Origin: Micromussa lordhowensis
Lineage: Eukaryota > Cnidaria > Anthozoa > Scleractinia > Lobophylliidae
Reading direction: 5' to 3'
DNA: 64,000 bases
NCBI GenBank assembly: GCA_964020085.1
Contig: OZ026603.1
Coordinates: 34,107,006 to 34,171,005, forward strand
In this document: in pieces, positions 24,140 to 35,930 of the stretch
Layout: the number at the start of each line of letters is the position of its first letter
How positions within the stretch are numbered: the first letter of the stretch is position 1
Program-made: the position numbers and the translations under genes
The notes under the pieces: model-generated
Told to the model about the DNA's origin: nothing
Databases searched by the model: none
The model's input: only the letters and a program-made list of their open reading frames with translations

Positions 24140-25820
24140 ATTAAAGGGCCCGTGAAGCCGAGCTATGTCAAATTTGCCAAGGGGACCCCCAGCGCGCGTT
24201 TTCTGAAATTCTGCAAAGTTGGGACCAGGGGAAACTACTGCAAAAAGAAGGCCAGAAAAAACACCCTGGCGCCAATGCCATCATGTCCTAACTACAATTT
24301 CCTTGAAGTGCCAACCTAGCAGAACATTTTGCTGCAAACCGCGCCTCTTAAACTGCCCGTGAAGCCGAGCTATGTCAAATTTGCCAAGGAGACCCCCAGC
24401 GCGCGTTTTCTGAAATTCTGCAAAGTTGGGACCAGGGAAAACTACTGCAAAAAGAAGGCCAGAAAAAACACCCTGGCGCCAATGCCATCATGTCCTAACT
24501 AGGATTTCCTTGAAGTGCCAACCTAGCAGAACATTTTGCTGCAAACCGCGCCTTTTAAAGTGCCCGTGAAGCCGAGCTATGTCAAATTTGCCAAGGGGAC
24601 CCCCAGCGCGCGTTTTCTGAAATTCTGCAAAGTTGGGACCAGGGAAAACTACTGCAAAAAGAAGGCCAGAAAAAACACCCTGGCGCCAATGCCATCATGT
24701 CTTAACTAGAATTTCCTTGAAGTGCCAACCTAGCAGAACATTTTGCTGCAAACCGCGCCTCTTAAAGTGCACGTGAAGCCGAGCTATGTCAAATTTGCCA
24801 AGGGGACCCCCAGCGCGCGTTTTCTGAAATTCTGCAAAGTTGGGACCAGGGGAAACTACTGCAAAAAGAAGGCCAGAAAAAACACCCTGGCGCCAATGCC
24901 ATCATGTCCTAACTACAATTTCCTTGAAGTGCCAACCTAGCAGAACATTTTGCTGCAAACCGCGCCTCTTAAACTGCCCGTGAAGCCGAGCTATGTCAAA
25001 TTTGCCAAGGAGACCCCCAGCGCGCGTTTTCTGAAATTCTGCAAAGTTGGGACCAGGGAAAACTACTGCAAAAAGAAGGCCAGAAAAAACACCCTGGCGC
25101 CAATGCCATCATGTCCTAACTAGGATTTCCTTGAAGTGCCAACCTAGCAGAACATTTTGCTGCAAACCGCGCCTTTTAAAGTGCCCGTGAAGCCGAGCTA
25201 TGTCAAATTTGCCAAGGGGACCCCCAGCGCGCGTTTTCTGAAATTCTGCAAAGTTGGGACCAGGGAAAACTACTGCAAAAAGAAGGCCAGAAAAAACACC
25301 CTGGCGCCAATGCCATCATGTCTTAACTAGAATTTCCTTGAAGTGCCAACCTAGCAGAACATTTTGCTGCAAACCGCGCCTCTTAAAGTGCACGTGAAGC
25401 CGAGCTATGTCAAATTTGCCAAGGGGACCCCCAGCGCGCGTTTTCTGAAATTCTGCAAAGTTGGGACCAGGGGAAACTACTGCAAAAAGAAGGCCAGAAA
25501 AAACACCCTGGCGCCAATGCCATCATGTCCTAACTAGAATTTCCTTCAAGTGCCAACCTAGCAGAACATTTTGCTGCAAACCGCGCCTCTTAAAGTGCCC
25601 GTGAAGCCGAGCTATGTCAAATTTGCCAAGGGGACCCCCAGCGCGCGTTTTCTGAAATTCTGCAAAGTTGGGACCAGGGGAAACCACTGCAAAAAGAAGG
25701 CCAGAAAAAACACCCTGGCGCCAATGCCATCATGTCTTAACTAGAATTTCCTTGAAGTGCCAACCTAGCAGAACATTTTGCTGCAAACCGCGCCTCTTAA
25801 AGTGCACGTGAAGCCGAGTT
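24140..25820. repeat. Three-monomer (621 bp) duplication plus following monomers
   Basis: 24152-24913 matches 24773-25534 at 621-bp offset with no difference that I noticed. Tags: TAACTACAATTTCC, TTAAACTGCCC, AAGGAGACCC, CCTTTTAAAG and GTGCACGTG. Between 25535 and 25820 are ordinary monomers, one with AAACCACTGC (25681) and one with CACGTG plus GAGTTATG (25804-25821). Confidence 0.85.
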
Positions 25821-28800
25821 ATGTCAAATTTGCCAAGGGGACCCCCAGCGCGCGTTTTCTGAAATTCTGCAAAGTTGGGACCAGGGGAAACTACTGCAAA
25901 AAGAAGGCCAGAAAAAACACCCTGGCGCCAATGCCATCATGTCCTAACTAAAATTTCCTTAAAGTGCCAACCTAGCAGAACATTTTGCTGCAAACCGCGC
26001 CTCTTAAAGTGCCCGTGAAGTCGAGCTATGTCAAATTTGCCAAGGGGACCCCCAGCGCGCGTTTTCTGAAATTCTGCAAAGTTGGGACCAGGGGAAACTA
26101 CTGCAAAAAGAAGGCCAGAAAAAACACCCTGGCGCCAATGCCATCATGTCCTAACTAAAATTTCCTACAAGTGCCAACCTAGCAGAACATTTTGCTGCAA
26201 ACCGCGCCTCTTAAAGTGCCCGTGAAGCCGAGCTATGTCAAATTTGCCAAGGGGACCCCCAGCGCGCGTTTTCTGAAATTCTGCAAAGTTGGGACTAGGG
26301 GAAACTACTGCAAAAAGAAGGCCAGAAAAAACACCCTGGCGCCAATGCCATCATGTCCTAACTAGGATTTCCCTAAAGTGCCAGCCTAGCAGAACATTTT
26401 GCTGCAAACCGCGCCTCTTAAAGTGCCCGTGAAGCCGAGCTATGTCAAATTTGCCAAGGGGACCCCCAGCGCGCGTTTTCTGAAATTCTGCAAAGTTGAG
26501 ACCAGGGGAAACTACTGCAAAAAAGGCCAGAAAAAACACCCTGGCGCCAATGCCATCATGTCCTAACTAGGATTTCCTTGAAGTGCCAACCTAGCAAAAC
26601 ATTTTGCTGCAAACCGCGCCTCTTAAAGTGCCCGTGAGGCCGAGCTATGTCAAATTTATCAAGGGGACCCCCAGCGCGCGTTTTCTGAAATTCTGCAAAG
26701 TTGGACAATGGGAAACTACTGCAAAAAGAAGGCCAGAAAAAACACCCTGGCGCCAATGCCATCATGTCTTAACTAGGATTTCGTTGAAGTGCCAACCTAG
26801 CAGAACATTTTGCTGCAAACCGCGCCTCTTAAAGTGCCCGTGAAGCCGAGCTATGTCAAATTTGCCAAGGGGACCCCCAGCGCGCGTTTTCTGAAATTCT
26901 GCAAAGTTGGGACCAGGGGAAACTACTGCAAAAAGAAGGCCAGAAAAAACACCCTGGCGCCAATGCCATCATGTCCTAACCAGAATTTCCTTCAAGTGCC
27001 AACCTAGCAGAACATTTTGCTGCAAACCGCGCCTCTTAAAGTGCCCGTGAAGCCGAGCTATGTCAAATTTGCCAAGGGGACCCCCAGCGCGCGTTTTCTG
27101 AAATTCTGCAAAGTTGGGACCAGGGGAAACTACTGCAAAAAGAAGGCCAGAAAAAACACCCTGGTGCCAATGCCATCATGTCTTAACTTCAATTTCCTTA
27201 AAGTGCCGACCTAGCAGAACATTTTGCTGCAAACCGCGCCTCTTAAAGTGCCCGTGAAGCCGAGCTATGTCAAATTTGCCAAGGGGACCCCCAGCGCGCG
27301 TTTTCTGAAATTCTGCAAAGTTGGGACTAAAGGAAACTACTGCAAAAAGAAGGCCAGAAAAAACACCCTGGCGCCAATGCCATCATGTCGTAACTAAGAT
27401 TTCCTTGAAGTGCCAACCTAGCAGAACATTTTGCTGCAAACCGCGCCTCTTAAAGTGCCCGTGAAGCCGAGCTATGTCAAATTTGCCAAGGGGACACCCA
27501 GCGCGCGTTTTCTGAAATTCTGCAAAGTTGGGACCAGGGGAAACTACTGCAAAAAGAAGGCCAGAAAAAACACCCTGGCGCCAATGCCATAATGTCCTAA
27601 CTAGGATTTCCTTGAAGTGCCAACCTAGCAGAACATTTTGCTGCAAACCGCGCCTCTTAAAGTGCCCGTGAAGCCGAGCTATGTGAAATTTGCCAAGGGG
27701 ACCCCCAGCGCGCGTTTTCTGAAATTCTGCAAAGTTGGGACCAGGGGAAACTACTGCAAAAAGAAGGCCAGAAAAAACACCCTGGCGCCAATGCCATCAT
27801 GTCGTAACTAGAATTTCCTTGAAGTGCCAACCTAGCAGAACATTTTGCTGCAAACCGCGCCTCTTAAAGTGCCCGTGAAGCCGAGCTATGTCAAATTTGC
27901 CAAGGAGACCCCCAGCGCGCGTTTTCTGAAATTCTGCAAAGTTGGGACCAGGGGAAACTACTGCAAAAAGAAGGCCAGAAAAAACACCCTGGCGCCAATG
28001 CCATCATGTCTTAACTAAAATTTCCTTGAAGTGCCAACCTAGCAGAACATTTTGCTGCAAACCGCGCCTCTTAAAGTGCACGTGAAGCCGAGCTATGTCA
28101 AATTTGCCAAGGGGACCCCCAGCGCGCGTTTTCTGAAATTCTGCAAAGTTGGGACCAAAGGAAACTACTGCAAAAAGAAGGCCAGAAAAAACACCCTGGC
28201 GCCAATGCCATCATGTCCTAACTAAGATTTCCTTAAAGTGCCAACCTAGCAGAAAATTTTGCTGCAAACCGCGCCTCTTAAAGTGCCCGTGAAGCCGAGC
28301 TATGTCAAATTTGCCAAGGGGACCCCCAGCGCGCGTTTTCTGAAATTCTGCAAAGTTGGGACCAGGGGAAACTACTGCAAAAAGAAGGCCAGAAAAAACA
28401 CCCTGGCGCCAATGCCATCATGTCGTAACCAGAATTTCCTTCAAGTGCCAACCTAGCAGAACATTTTGCTGCAAACCGCGCCTCTTAAAGTGCCCGTGAA
28501 GCCGAGCTATGTCAAATTTGCCAAGGGGACCCCCAGCGCGCGTTTTCTGAAATTCTGCAAAGTTGGGACCAGGGGAAACTACTGCAAAAAGAAGGCCAGA
28601 AAAAACACCCTGGCGCCAATGCCATCATGTCTTAACTAAAATTTCCTTGAAGTGCCAACCTAGCAGAACATTTTGCTGCAAACCGCGCCTCTTAAAGTGC
28701 CCGTGAAGCCGAGCTATGTCAAATTTGCCAAGGGGACCCCCAGCGCGCGTTTTCTGAAATTCTGCAAAGTTGGGACTAAAGGAAACTACTGCAAAAAGAA

Positions 28801-29879
28801 GGCCAGAAAAAACACCCTGGCGCCAATGCCATCATGTCGTAACTAAAATTTCCTTGAAGTGCCAACCTAGCAGAACATTTTGCTGCAAACCGCGCCTCTT
28901 AAAGTGCCCGTGAAGCCGAGCTATGTCAAATTTGCCAAGGGGACACCCAGCGCGCGTTTTCTGAAATTCTGCAAAGTTGGGACCAGGGGAAACTACTGCA
29001 AAAAGAAGGCCAGAAAAAACACCCTGGCGCCAATGCCATAATGTCCTAACTAAAATTTCCTTTAAGTGCCAACCTAGCAGAACATTTTGCTGCAAACCGC
29101 GCCTCTTAAAGTGCCCGTGAAGCCGAGCTATGTCAAATTTGCCAAGGGGACCCCCAGCGCGCGTTTTCTGAAATTCTGCAAAGTTGGGACCAGGGGAAAC
29201 TACTGCAAAAAGAAGGCCAGAAAAAACACCCTGGCGCCAATGCCATCATGTCGTAACTAGAATTTCCTTGAAGTGCCAACCTAGCAGAACATTTTGCTGC
29301 AAACCGCGCCTCTTAAAGTGCCCGTGAAGCCGAGCTATGTCAAATTTGCCAAGGAGACCCCCAGCGCGCGTTTTCTGAAATTCTGCAAAGTTGGGACCAG
29401 GGGAAACTACTGCAAAAAGAAGGCCAGAAAAAACACCCTGGCGCCAATGCCATCATGTCTTAACTAAAATTTCCTTGAAGTGCCAACCTAGCAGAACATT
29501 TTGCTGCAAACCGCGCCTCTTAAAGTGCACGTGAAGCCGAGCTATGTCAAATTTGCCAAGGGGACCCCCAGCGCGCGTTTTCTGAAATTCTGCAAAGTTG
29601 GGACCAAAGGAAACTACTGCAAAAAGAAGGCCAGAAAAGACACCCTGGCGCCAATGCCATCATGTCCTAACTAAGATTTCCTTAAAGTGCCAACCTAGCA
29701 GAAAATTTTGCTGCAAACCGCGCCTCTTAAAGTGCCCGTGAAGCCGAGCTATGTCAAATTTGCCAAGGGGACCCCCAGCGCGCGTTTTCTGAAATTCTGC
29801 AAAGTTGGGACCAGGGGAAACTACTGCAAAAAGAAGGCCAGAAAAAACACCCTGGCGCCAATGCCATCATGTCTTAACT
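25821..29879. repeat. 4.06 kb block, copy 2 (tandem partner at 30.2 kb)
   Basis: Matches 30165-34223 at 4,344-bp offset (21 monomers less 3 bp). The only difference I noticed is 26375 (A) versus 30719 (G). The 4,344 length is 21 x 207 minus 3: the 205-bp monomer accounts for 2 bp and GTTGGACAATGGG for 1 bp. The portion 26299-29606 also matches 19060-22367. Confidence 0.92.
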
Positions 29880-30286
29880 AAAATTTCCTTGAAGTGCCAA
29901 CCTAGCAGAACATTTTGCTGCAAACCGCGCCTCTTAAAGTGCACGTGAAGCCGAGCTATGTCAAATTTGCCAAGGGGACCCCCAGCGCGCGTTTTCTGAA
30001 ATTCTGCAAAGTTGGGACCAAAGGAAACTACTGCAAAAAGAAGGCCAGAAAAGACACCCTGGCGCCAATGCCATCATGTCCTAACTAAGATTTCCTTAAA
30101 GTGCCAACCTAGCAGAAAATTTTGCTGCAAACCGCGCCTCTTAAAGTGCCCGTGAAGCCGAGCTATGTCAAATTTGCCAAGGGGACCCCCAGCGCGCGTT
30201 TTCTGAAATTCTGCAAAGTTGGGACCAGGGGAAACTACTGCAAAAAGAAGGCCAGAAAAAACACCCTGGCGCCAATGCCATCATGT
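29459..30286. repeat. Two-monomer (414 bp) duplication at the junction of the 4.3 kb units
   Basis: Units 29459-29872 and 29873-30286; identity runs 29356-29872 versus 29770-30286. Tags: GTGCACGTG, GACCAAAGG, CCAGAAAAGACACC and GCAGAAAATTTT. It overlaps the end of copy 2 and the start of copy 3, so this dimer sits where the larger duplication is joined. Confidence 0.85.
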
Positions 30287-33200
30287 CCTAACTAAAATTT
30301 CCTTAAAGTGCCAACCTAGCAGAACATTTTGCTGCAAACCGCGCCTCTTAAAGTGCCCGTGAAGTCGAGCTATGTCAAATTTGCCAAGGGGACCCCCAGC
30401 GCGCGTTTTCTGAAATTCTGCAAAGTTGGGACCAGGGGAAACTACTGCAAAAAGAAGGCCAGAAAAAACACCCTGGCGCCAATGCCATCATGTCCTAACT
30501 AAAATTTCCTACAAGTGCCAACCTAGCAGAACATTTTGCTGCAAACCGCGCCTCTTAAAGTGCCCGTGAAGCCGAGCTATGTCAAATTTGCCAAGGGGAC
30601 CCCCAGCGCGCGTTTTCTGAAATTCTGCAAAGTTGGGACTAGGGGAAACTACTGCAAAAAGAAGGCCAGAAAAAACACCCTGGCGCCAATGCCATCATGT
30701 CCTAACTAGGATTTCCCTGAAGTGCCAGCCTAGCAGAACATTTTGCTGCAAACCGCGCCTCTTAAAGTGCCCGTGAAGCCGAGCTATGTCAAATTTGCCA
30801 AGGGGACCCCCAGCGCGCGTTTTCTGAAATTCTGCAAAGTTGAGACCAGGGGAAACTACTGCAAAAAAGGCCAGAAAAAACACCCTGGCGCCAATGCCAT
30901 CATGTCCTAACTAGGATTTCCTTGAAGTGCCAACCTAGCAAAACATTTTGCTGCAAACCGCGCCTCTTAAAGTGCCCGTGAGGCCGAGCTATGTCAAATT
31001 TATCAAGGGGACCCCCAGCGCGCGTTTTCTGAAATTCTGCAAAGTTGGACAATGGGAAACTACTGCAAAAAGAAGGCCAGAAAAAACACCCTGGCGCCAA
31101 TGCCATCATGTCTTAACTAGGATTTCGTTGAAGTGCCAACCTAGCAGAACATTTTGCTGCAAACCGCGCCTCTTAAAGTGCCCGTGAAGCCGAGCTATGT
31201 CAAATTTGCCAAGGGGACCCCCAGCGCGCGTTTTCTGAAATTCTGCAAAGTTGGGACCAGGGGAAACTACTGCAAAAAGAAGGCCAGAAAAAACACCCTG
31301 GCGCCAATGCCATCATGTCCTAACCAGAATTTCCTTCAAGTGCCAACCTAGCAGAACATTTTGCTGCAAACCGCGCCTCTTAAAGTGCCCGTGAAGCCGA
31401 GCTATGTCAAATTTGCCAAGGGGACCCCCAGCGCGCGTTTTCTGAAATTCTGCAAAGTTGGGACCAGGGGAAACTACTGCAAAAAGAAGGCCAGAAAAAA
31501 CACCCTGGTGCCAATGCCATCATGTCTTAACTTCAATTTCCTTAAAGTGCCGACCTAGCAGAACATTTTGCTGCAAACCGCGCCTCTTAAAGTGCCCGTG
31601 AAGCCGAGCTATGTCAAATTTGCCAAGGGGACCCCCAGCGCGCGTTTTCTGAAATTCTGCAAAGTTGGGACTAAAGGAAACTACTGCAAAAAGAAGGCCA
31701 GAAAAAACACCCTGGCGCCAATGCCATCATGTCGTAACTAAGATTTCCTTGAAGTGCCAACCTAGCAGAACATTTTGCTGCAAACCGCGCCTCTTAAAGT
31801 GCCCGTGAAGCCGAGCTATGTCAAATTTGCCAAGGGGACACCCAGCGCGCGTTTTCTGAAATTCTGCAAAGTTGGGACCAGGGGAAACTACTGCAAAAAG
31901 AAGGCCAGAAAAAACACCCTGGCGCCAATGCCATAATGTCCTAACTAGGATTTCCTTGAAGTGCCAACCTAGCAGAACATTTTGCTGCAAACCGCGCCTC
32001 TTAAAGTGCCCGTGAAGCCGAGCTATGTGAAATTTGCCAAGGGGACCCCCAGCGCGCGTTTTCTGAAATTCTGCAAAGTTGGGACCAGGGGAAACTACTG
32101 CAAAAAGAAGGCCAGAAAAAACACCCTGGCGCCAATGCCATCATGTCGTAACTAGAATTTCCTTGAAGTGCCAACCTAGCAGAACATTTTGCTGCAAACC
32201 GCGCCTCTTAAAGTGCCCGTGAAGCCGAGCTATGTCAAATTTGCCAAGGAGACCCCCAGCGCGCGTTTTCTGAAATTCTGCAAAGTTGGGACCAGGGGAA
32301 ACTACTGCAAAAAGAAGGCCAGAAAAAACACCCTGGCGCCAATGCCATCATGTCTTAACTAAAATTTCCTTGAAGTGCCAACCTAGCAGAACATTTTGCT
32401 GCAAACCGCGCCTCTTAAAGTGCACGTGAAGCCGAGCTATGTCAAATTTGCCAAGGGGACCCCCAGCGCGCGTTTTCTGAAATTCTGCAAAGTTGGGACC
32501 AAAGGAAACTACTGCAAAAAGAAGGCCAGAAAAAACACCCTGGCGCCAATGCCATCATGTCCTAACTAAGATTTCCTTAAAGTGCCAACCTAGCAGAAAA
32601 TTTTGCTGCAAACCGCGCCTCTTAAAGTGCCCGTGAAGCCGAGCTATGTCAAATTTGCCAAGGGGACCCCCAGCGCGCGTTTTCTGAAATTCTGCAAAGT
32701 TGGGACCAGGGGAAACTACTGCAAAAAGAAGGCCAGAAAAAACACCCTGGCGCCAATGCCATCATGTCGTAACCAGAATTTCCTTCAAGTGCCAACCTAG
32801 CAGAACATTTTGCTGCAAACCGCGCCTCTTAAAGTGCCCGTGAAGCCGAGCTATGTCAAATTTGCCAAGGGGACCCCCAGCGCGCGTTTTCTGAAATTCT
32901 GCAAAGTTGGGACCAGGGGAAACTACTGCAAAAAGAAGGCCAGAAAAAACACCCTGGCGCCAATGCCATCATGTCTTAACTAAAATTTCCTTGAAGTGCC
33001 AACCTAGCAGAACATTTTGCTGCAAACCGCGCCTCTTAAAGTGCCCGTGAAGCCGAGCTATGTCAAATTTGCCAAGGGGACCCCCAGCGCGCGTTTTCTG
33101 AAATTCTGCAAAGTTGGGACTAAAGGAAACTACTGCAAAAAGAAGGCCAGAAAAAACACCCTGGCGCCAATGCCATCATGTCGTAACTAAAATTTCCTTG

Positions 33201-34223
33201 AAGTGCCAACCTAGCAGAACATTTTGCTGCAAACCGCGCCTCTTAAAGTGCCCGTGAAGCCGAGCTATGTCAAATTTGCCAAGGGGACACCCAGCGCGCG
33301 TTTTCTGAAATTCTGCAAAGTTGGGACCAGGGGAAACTACTGCAAAAAGAAGGCCAGAAAAAACACCCTGGCGCCAATGCCATAATGTCCTAACTAAAAT
33401 TTCCTTTAAGTGCCAACCTAGCAGAACATTTTGCTGCAAACCGCGCCTCTTAAAGTGCCCGTGAAGCCGAGCTATGTCAAATTTGCCAAGGGGACCCCCA
33501 GCGCGCGTTTTCTGAAATTCTGCAAAGTTGGGACCAGGGGAAACTACTGCAAAAAGAAGGCCAGAAAAAACACCCTGGCGCCAATGCCATCATGTCGTAA
33601 CTAGAATTTCCTTGAAGTGCCAACCTAGCAGAACATTTTGCTGCAAACCGCGCCTCTTAAAGTGCCCGTGAAGCCGAGCTATGTCAAATTTGCCAAGGAG
33701 ACCCCCAGCGCGCGTTTTCTGAAATTCTGCAAAGTTGGGACCAGGGGAAACTACTGCAAAAAGAAGGCCAGAAAAAACACCCTGGCGCCAATGCCATCAT
33801 GTCTTAACTAAAATTTCCTTGAAGTGCCAACCTAGCAGAACATTTTGCTGCAAACCGCGCCTCTTAAAGTGCACGTGAAGCCGAGCTATGTCAAATTTGC
33901 CAAGGGGACCCCCAGCGCGCGTTTTCTGAAATTCTGCAAAGTTGGGACCAAAGGAAACTACTGCAAAAAGAAGGCCAGAAAAGACACCCTGGCGCCAATG
34001 CCATCATGTCCTAACTAAGATTTCCTTAAAGTGCCAACCTAGCAGAAAATTTTGCTGCAAACCGCGCCTCTTAAAGTGCCCGTGAAGCCGAGCTATGTCA
34101 AATTTGCCAAGGGGACCCCCAGCGCGCGTTTTCTGAAATTCTGCAAAGTTGGGACCAGGGGAAACTACTGCAAAAAGAAGGCCAGAAAAAACACCCTGGC
34201 GCCAATGCCATCATGTCTTAACT
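30165..34223. repeat. 4.06 kb block, copy 3
   Basis: Tandem partner of 25821-29879. It carries the same tags in the same order, including the 205-bp monomer (30695-30883), the GTTGGACAATGGG monomer (about 31045) and CCAGAAAAGACACC (about 33974). Identity with copy 2 ends at 34224, where TTAACTTCAATT replaces TTAACTAAAATT. Confidence 0.92.
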
Positions 34224-35930
34224 TCAATTTCCTTAAAGTGCCAACCTAGCAGAACATTTTGCTGCAAACCGCGCCTCTTAAAGTGCCCGTGAAGCCGAGC
34301 TATGTCAAATTTGCCAAGGGGACCCCCAGCGCGCGTTTTCTGAAATTCTGCAAAGTTGGGACTAAAGGAAACTACTGCAAAAAGAAGGCCAGAAAAAACA
34401 CCCTGGCGCCAATGCCATCATGTCCTAACTAGGATTTCCTTGAAGTGCCAACCTAGCAGAACATTTTGCTGCAAACCGCGCCTCTTAAAGTGCCCGTGAA
34501 GCCGAGCTATGTCAAATTTGCCAAGGGGACCCCAGCGCGCGTTTTCTGAAATTCTGCAAAGTTGGGACCAGGGGAAACTACTGCAAAAAGAAGGCCAGAA
34601 AAAACACCCTGGCGCCAATGCCATCATGTTTTAACTAGCATTTCCTTAAAGTGCCAACCTAGCAGAACATTTTGCTGCAAACCGCGCCTCTTAAAGTGCC
34701 CGTGAAGCCGAGCTATGTCAAATTTGCCAAGGGGACACCCAGCGCGCGTTTTCTGAAATTCTGCAAAGTTGGGACCAGGGGAAACTACTGCAAAAAGAAG
34801 GCCAGAAAAAACACCCTGGCGCCAATGCCATAATGTCTTAACTAGAATTTCCTTTAACTGCCAACCTAGCAGAACATTTTGTTGCAAACCGCGCCTATTA
34901 AAGGGCCCGTGAAGCCGAGCTATGTCAAATTTGCCAAGGGGACCCCCAGCGCGCGTTTTCTGAAATTCTGCAAAGTTGGGACCAGGGGAAACTACTGCAA
35001 AAAGAAGGCCAGAAAAAACACCCTGGCGCCAATGCCATCATGTCCTAACTAGGATTTCCTTGAAGTGCCAACCTAGCAGAACATTTTGCTGCAAACCGCG
35101 CCTCTTAAACTGCCCGTGAAGCCGAGCTATGTCAAATTTGCCAAGGAGACCCCCAGCGCGCGTTTTCTGAAATTCTGCAAAGTTGGGACCAGGGAAAACT
35201 ACTGCAAAAAGAAGGCCAGAAAAAACACCCTGGCGCCAATGCCATCATGTCCTAACTAGGATTTCCTTGAAGTGCCAACCTAGCAGAACATTTTGCTGCA
35301 AACCGCGCCTTTTAAAGTGCCCGTGAAGCCGAGCTATGTCAAATTTGCCAAGGGGACCCCCAGCGCGCGTTTTCTGAAATTCTGCAAAGTTGGGACCAGG
35401 GAAAACTACTGCAAAAAGAAGGCCATAAAAAACACCCTGGCGCCAATGCCATCATGTCCTAACTAGGATTTCCTTGAAGTGCCAACCTAGCAGAACATTT
35501 TGCTGCAAACCGCGCCTCTTAAAGTGCCCGTGAAGCCGAGCTATGTCAAATTTGCCAAGGGGACCCCAGCGCGCGTTTTCTGAAATTCTGCAAAGTTGGG
35601 ACCAGGGGAAACTACTGCAAAAAGAAGGCCAGAAAAAACACCCTGGCGCCAATGCCATCATGTTTTAACTAGGATTTCCTTAAAGTGCCAACCTAGCAGA
35701 ACATTTTGCTGCAAACCGCGCCTCTTAAAGTGCCCGTGAAGCCGAGCTATGTCAAATTTGCCAAGGGGACAGCCAGCGCGCGTTTTCTGAAATTCTGCAA
35801 AGTTGGGACCAGGGGAAACTACTGCAAAAAGAAGGCCAGAAAAAACACCCTGGCGCCAATGCCATAATGTCCTAACTAGAATTTCCTTTAACTGCCAACC
35901 TAGCAGAACATTTTGCTGCAAACCGCGCCT
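34081..35930. repeat. 1.85 kb block, copy 2
   Basis: Matches 22291-24139. As in the first copy, it directly follows the block represented at 19060 and 30638, so the composite 19.06-24.14 kb is repeated at about 30.64-35.93 kb. The offset between composites grows from 11,583 to 11,790 bp, which is exactly one monomer: one composite has gained or lost a single 207-bp copy near 22.3/34.0 kb. Confidence 0.88.
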
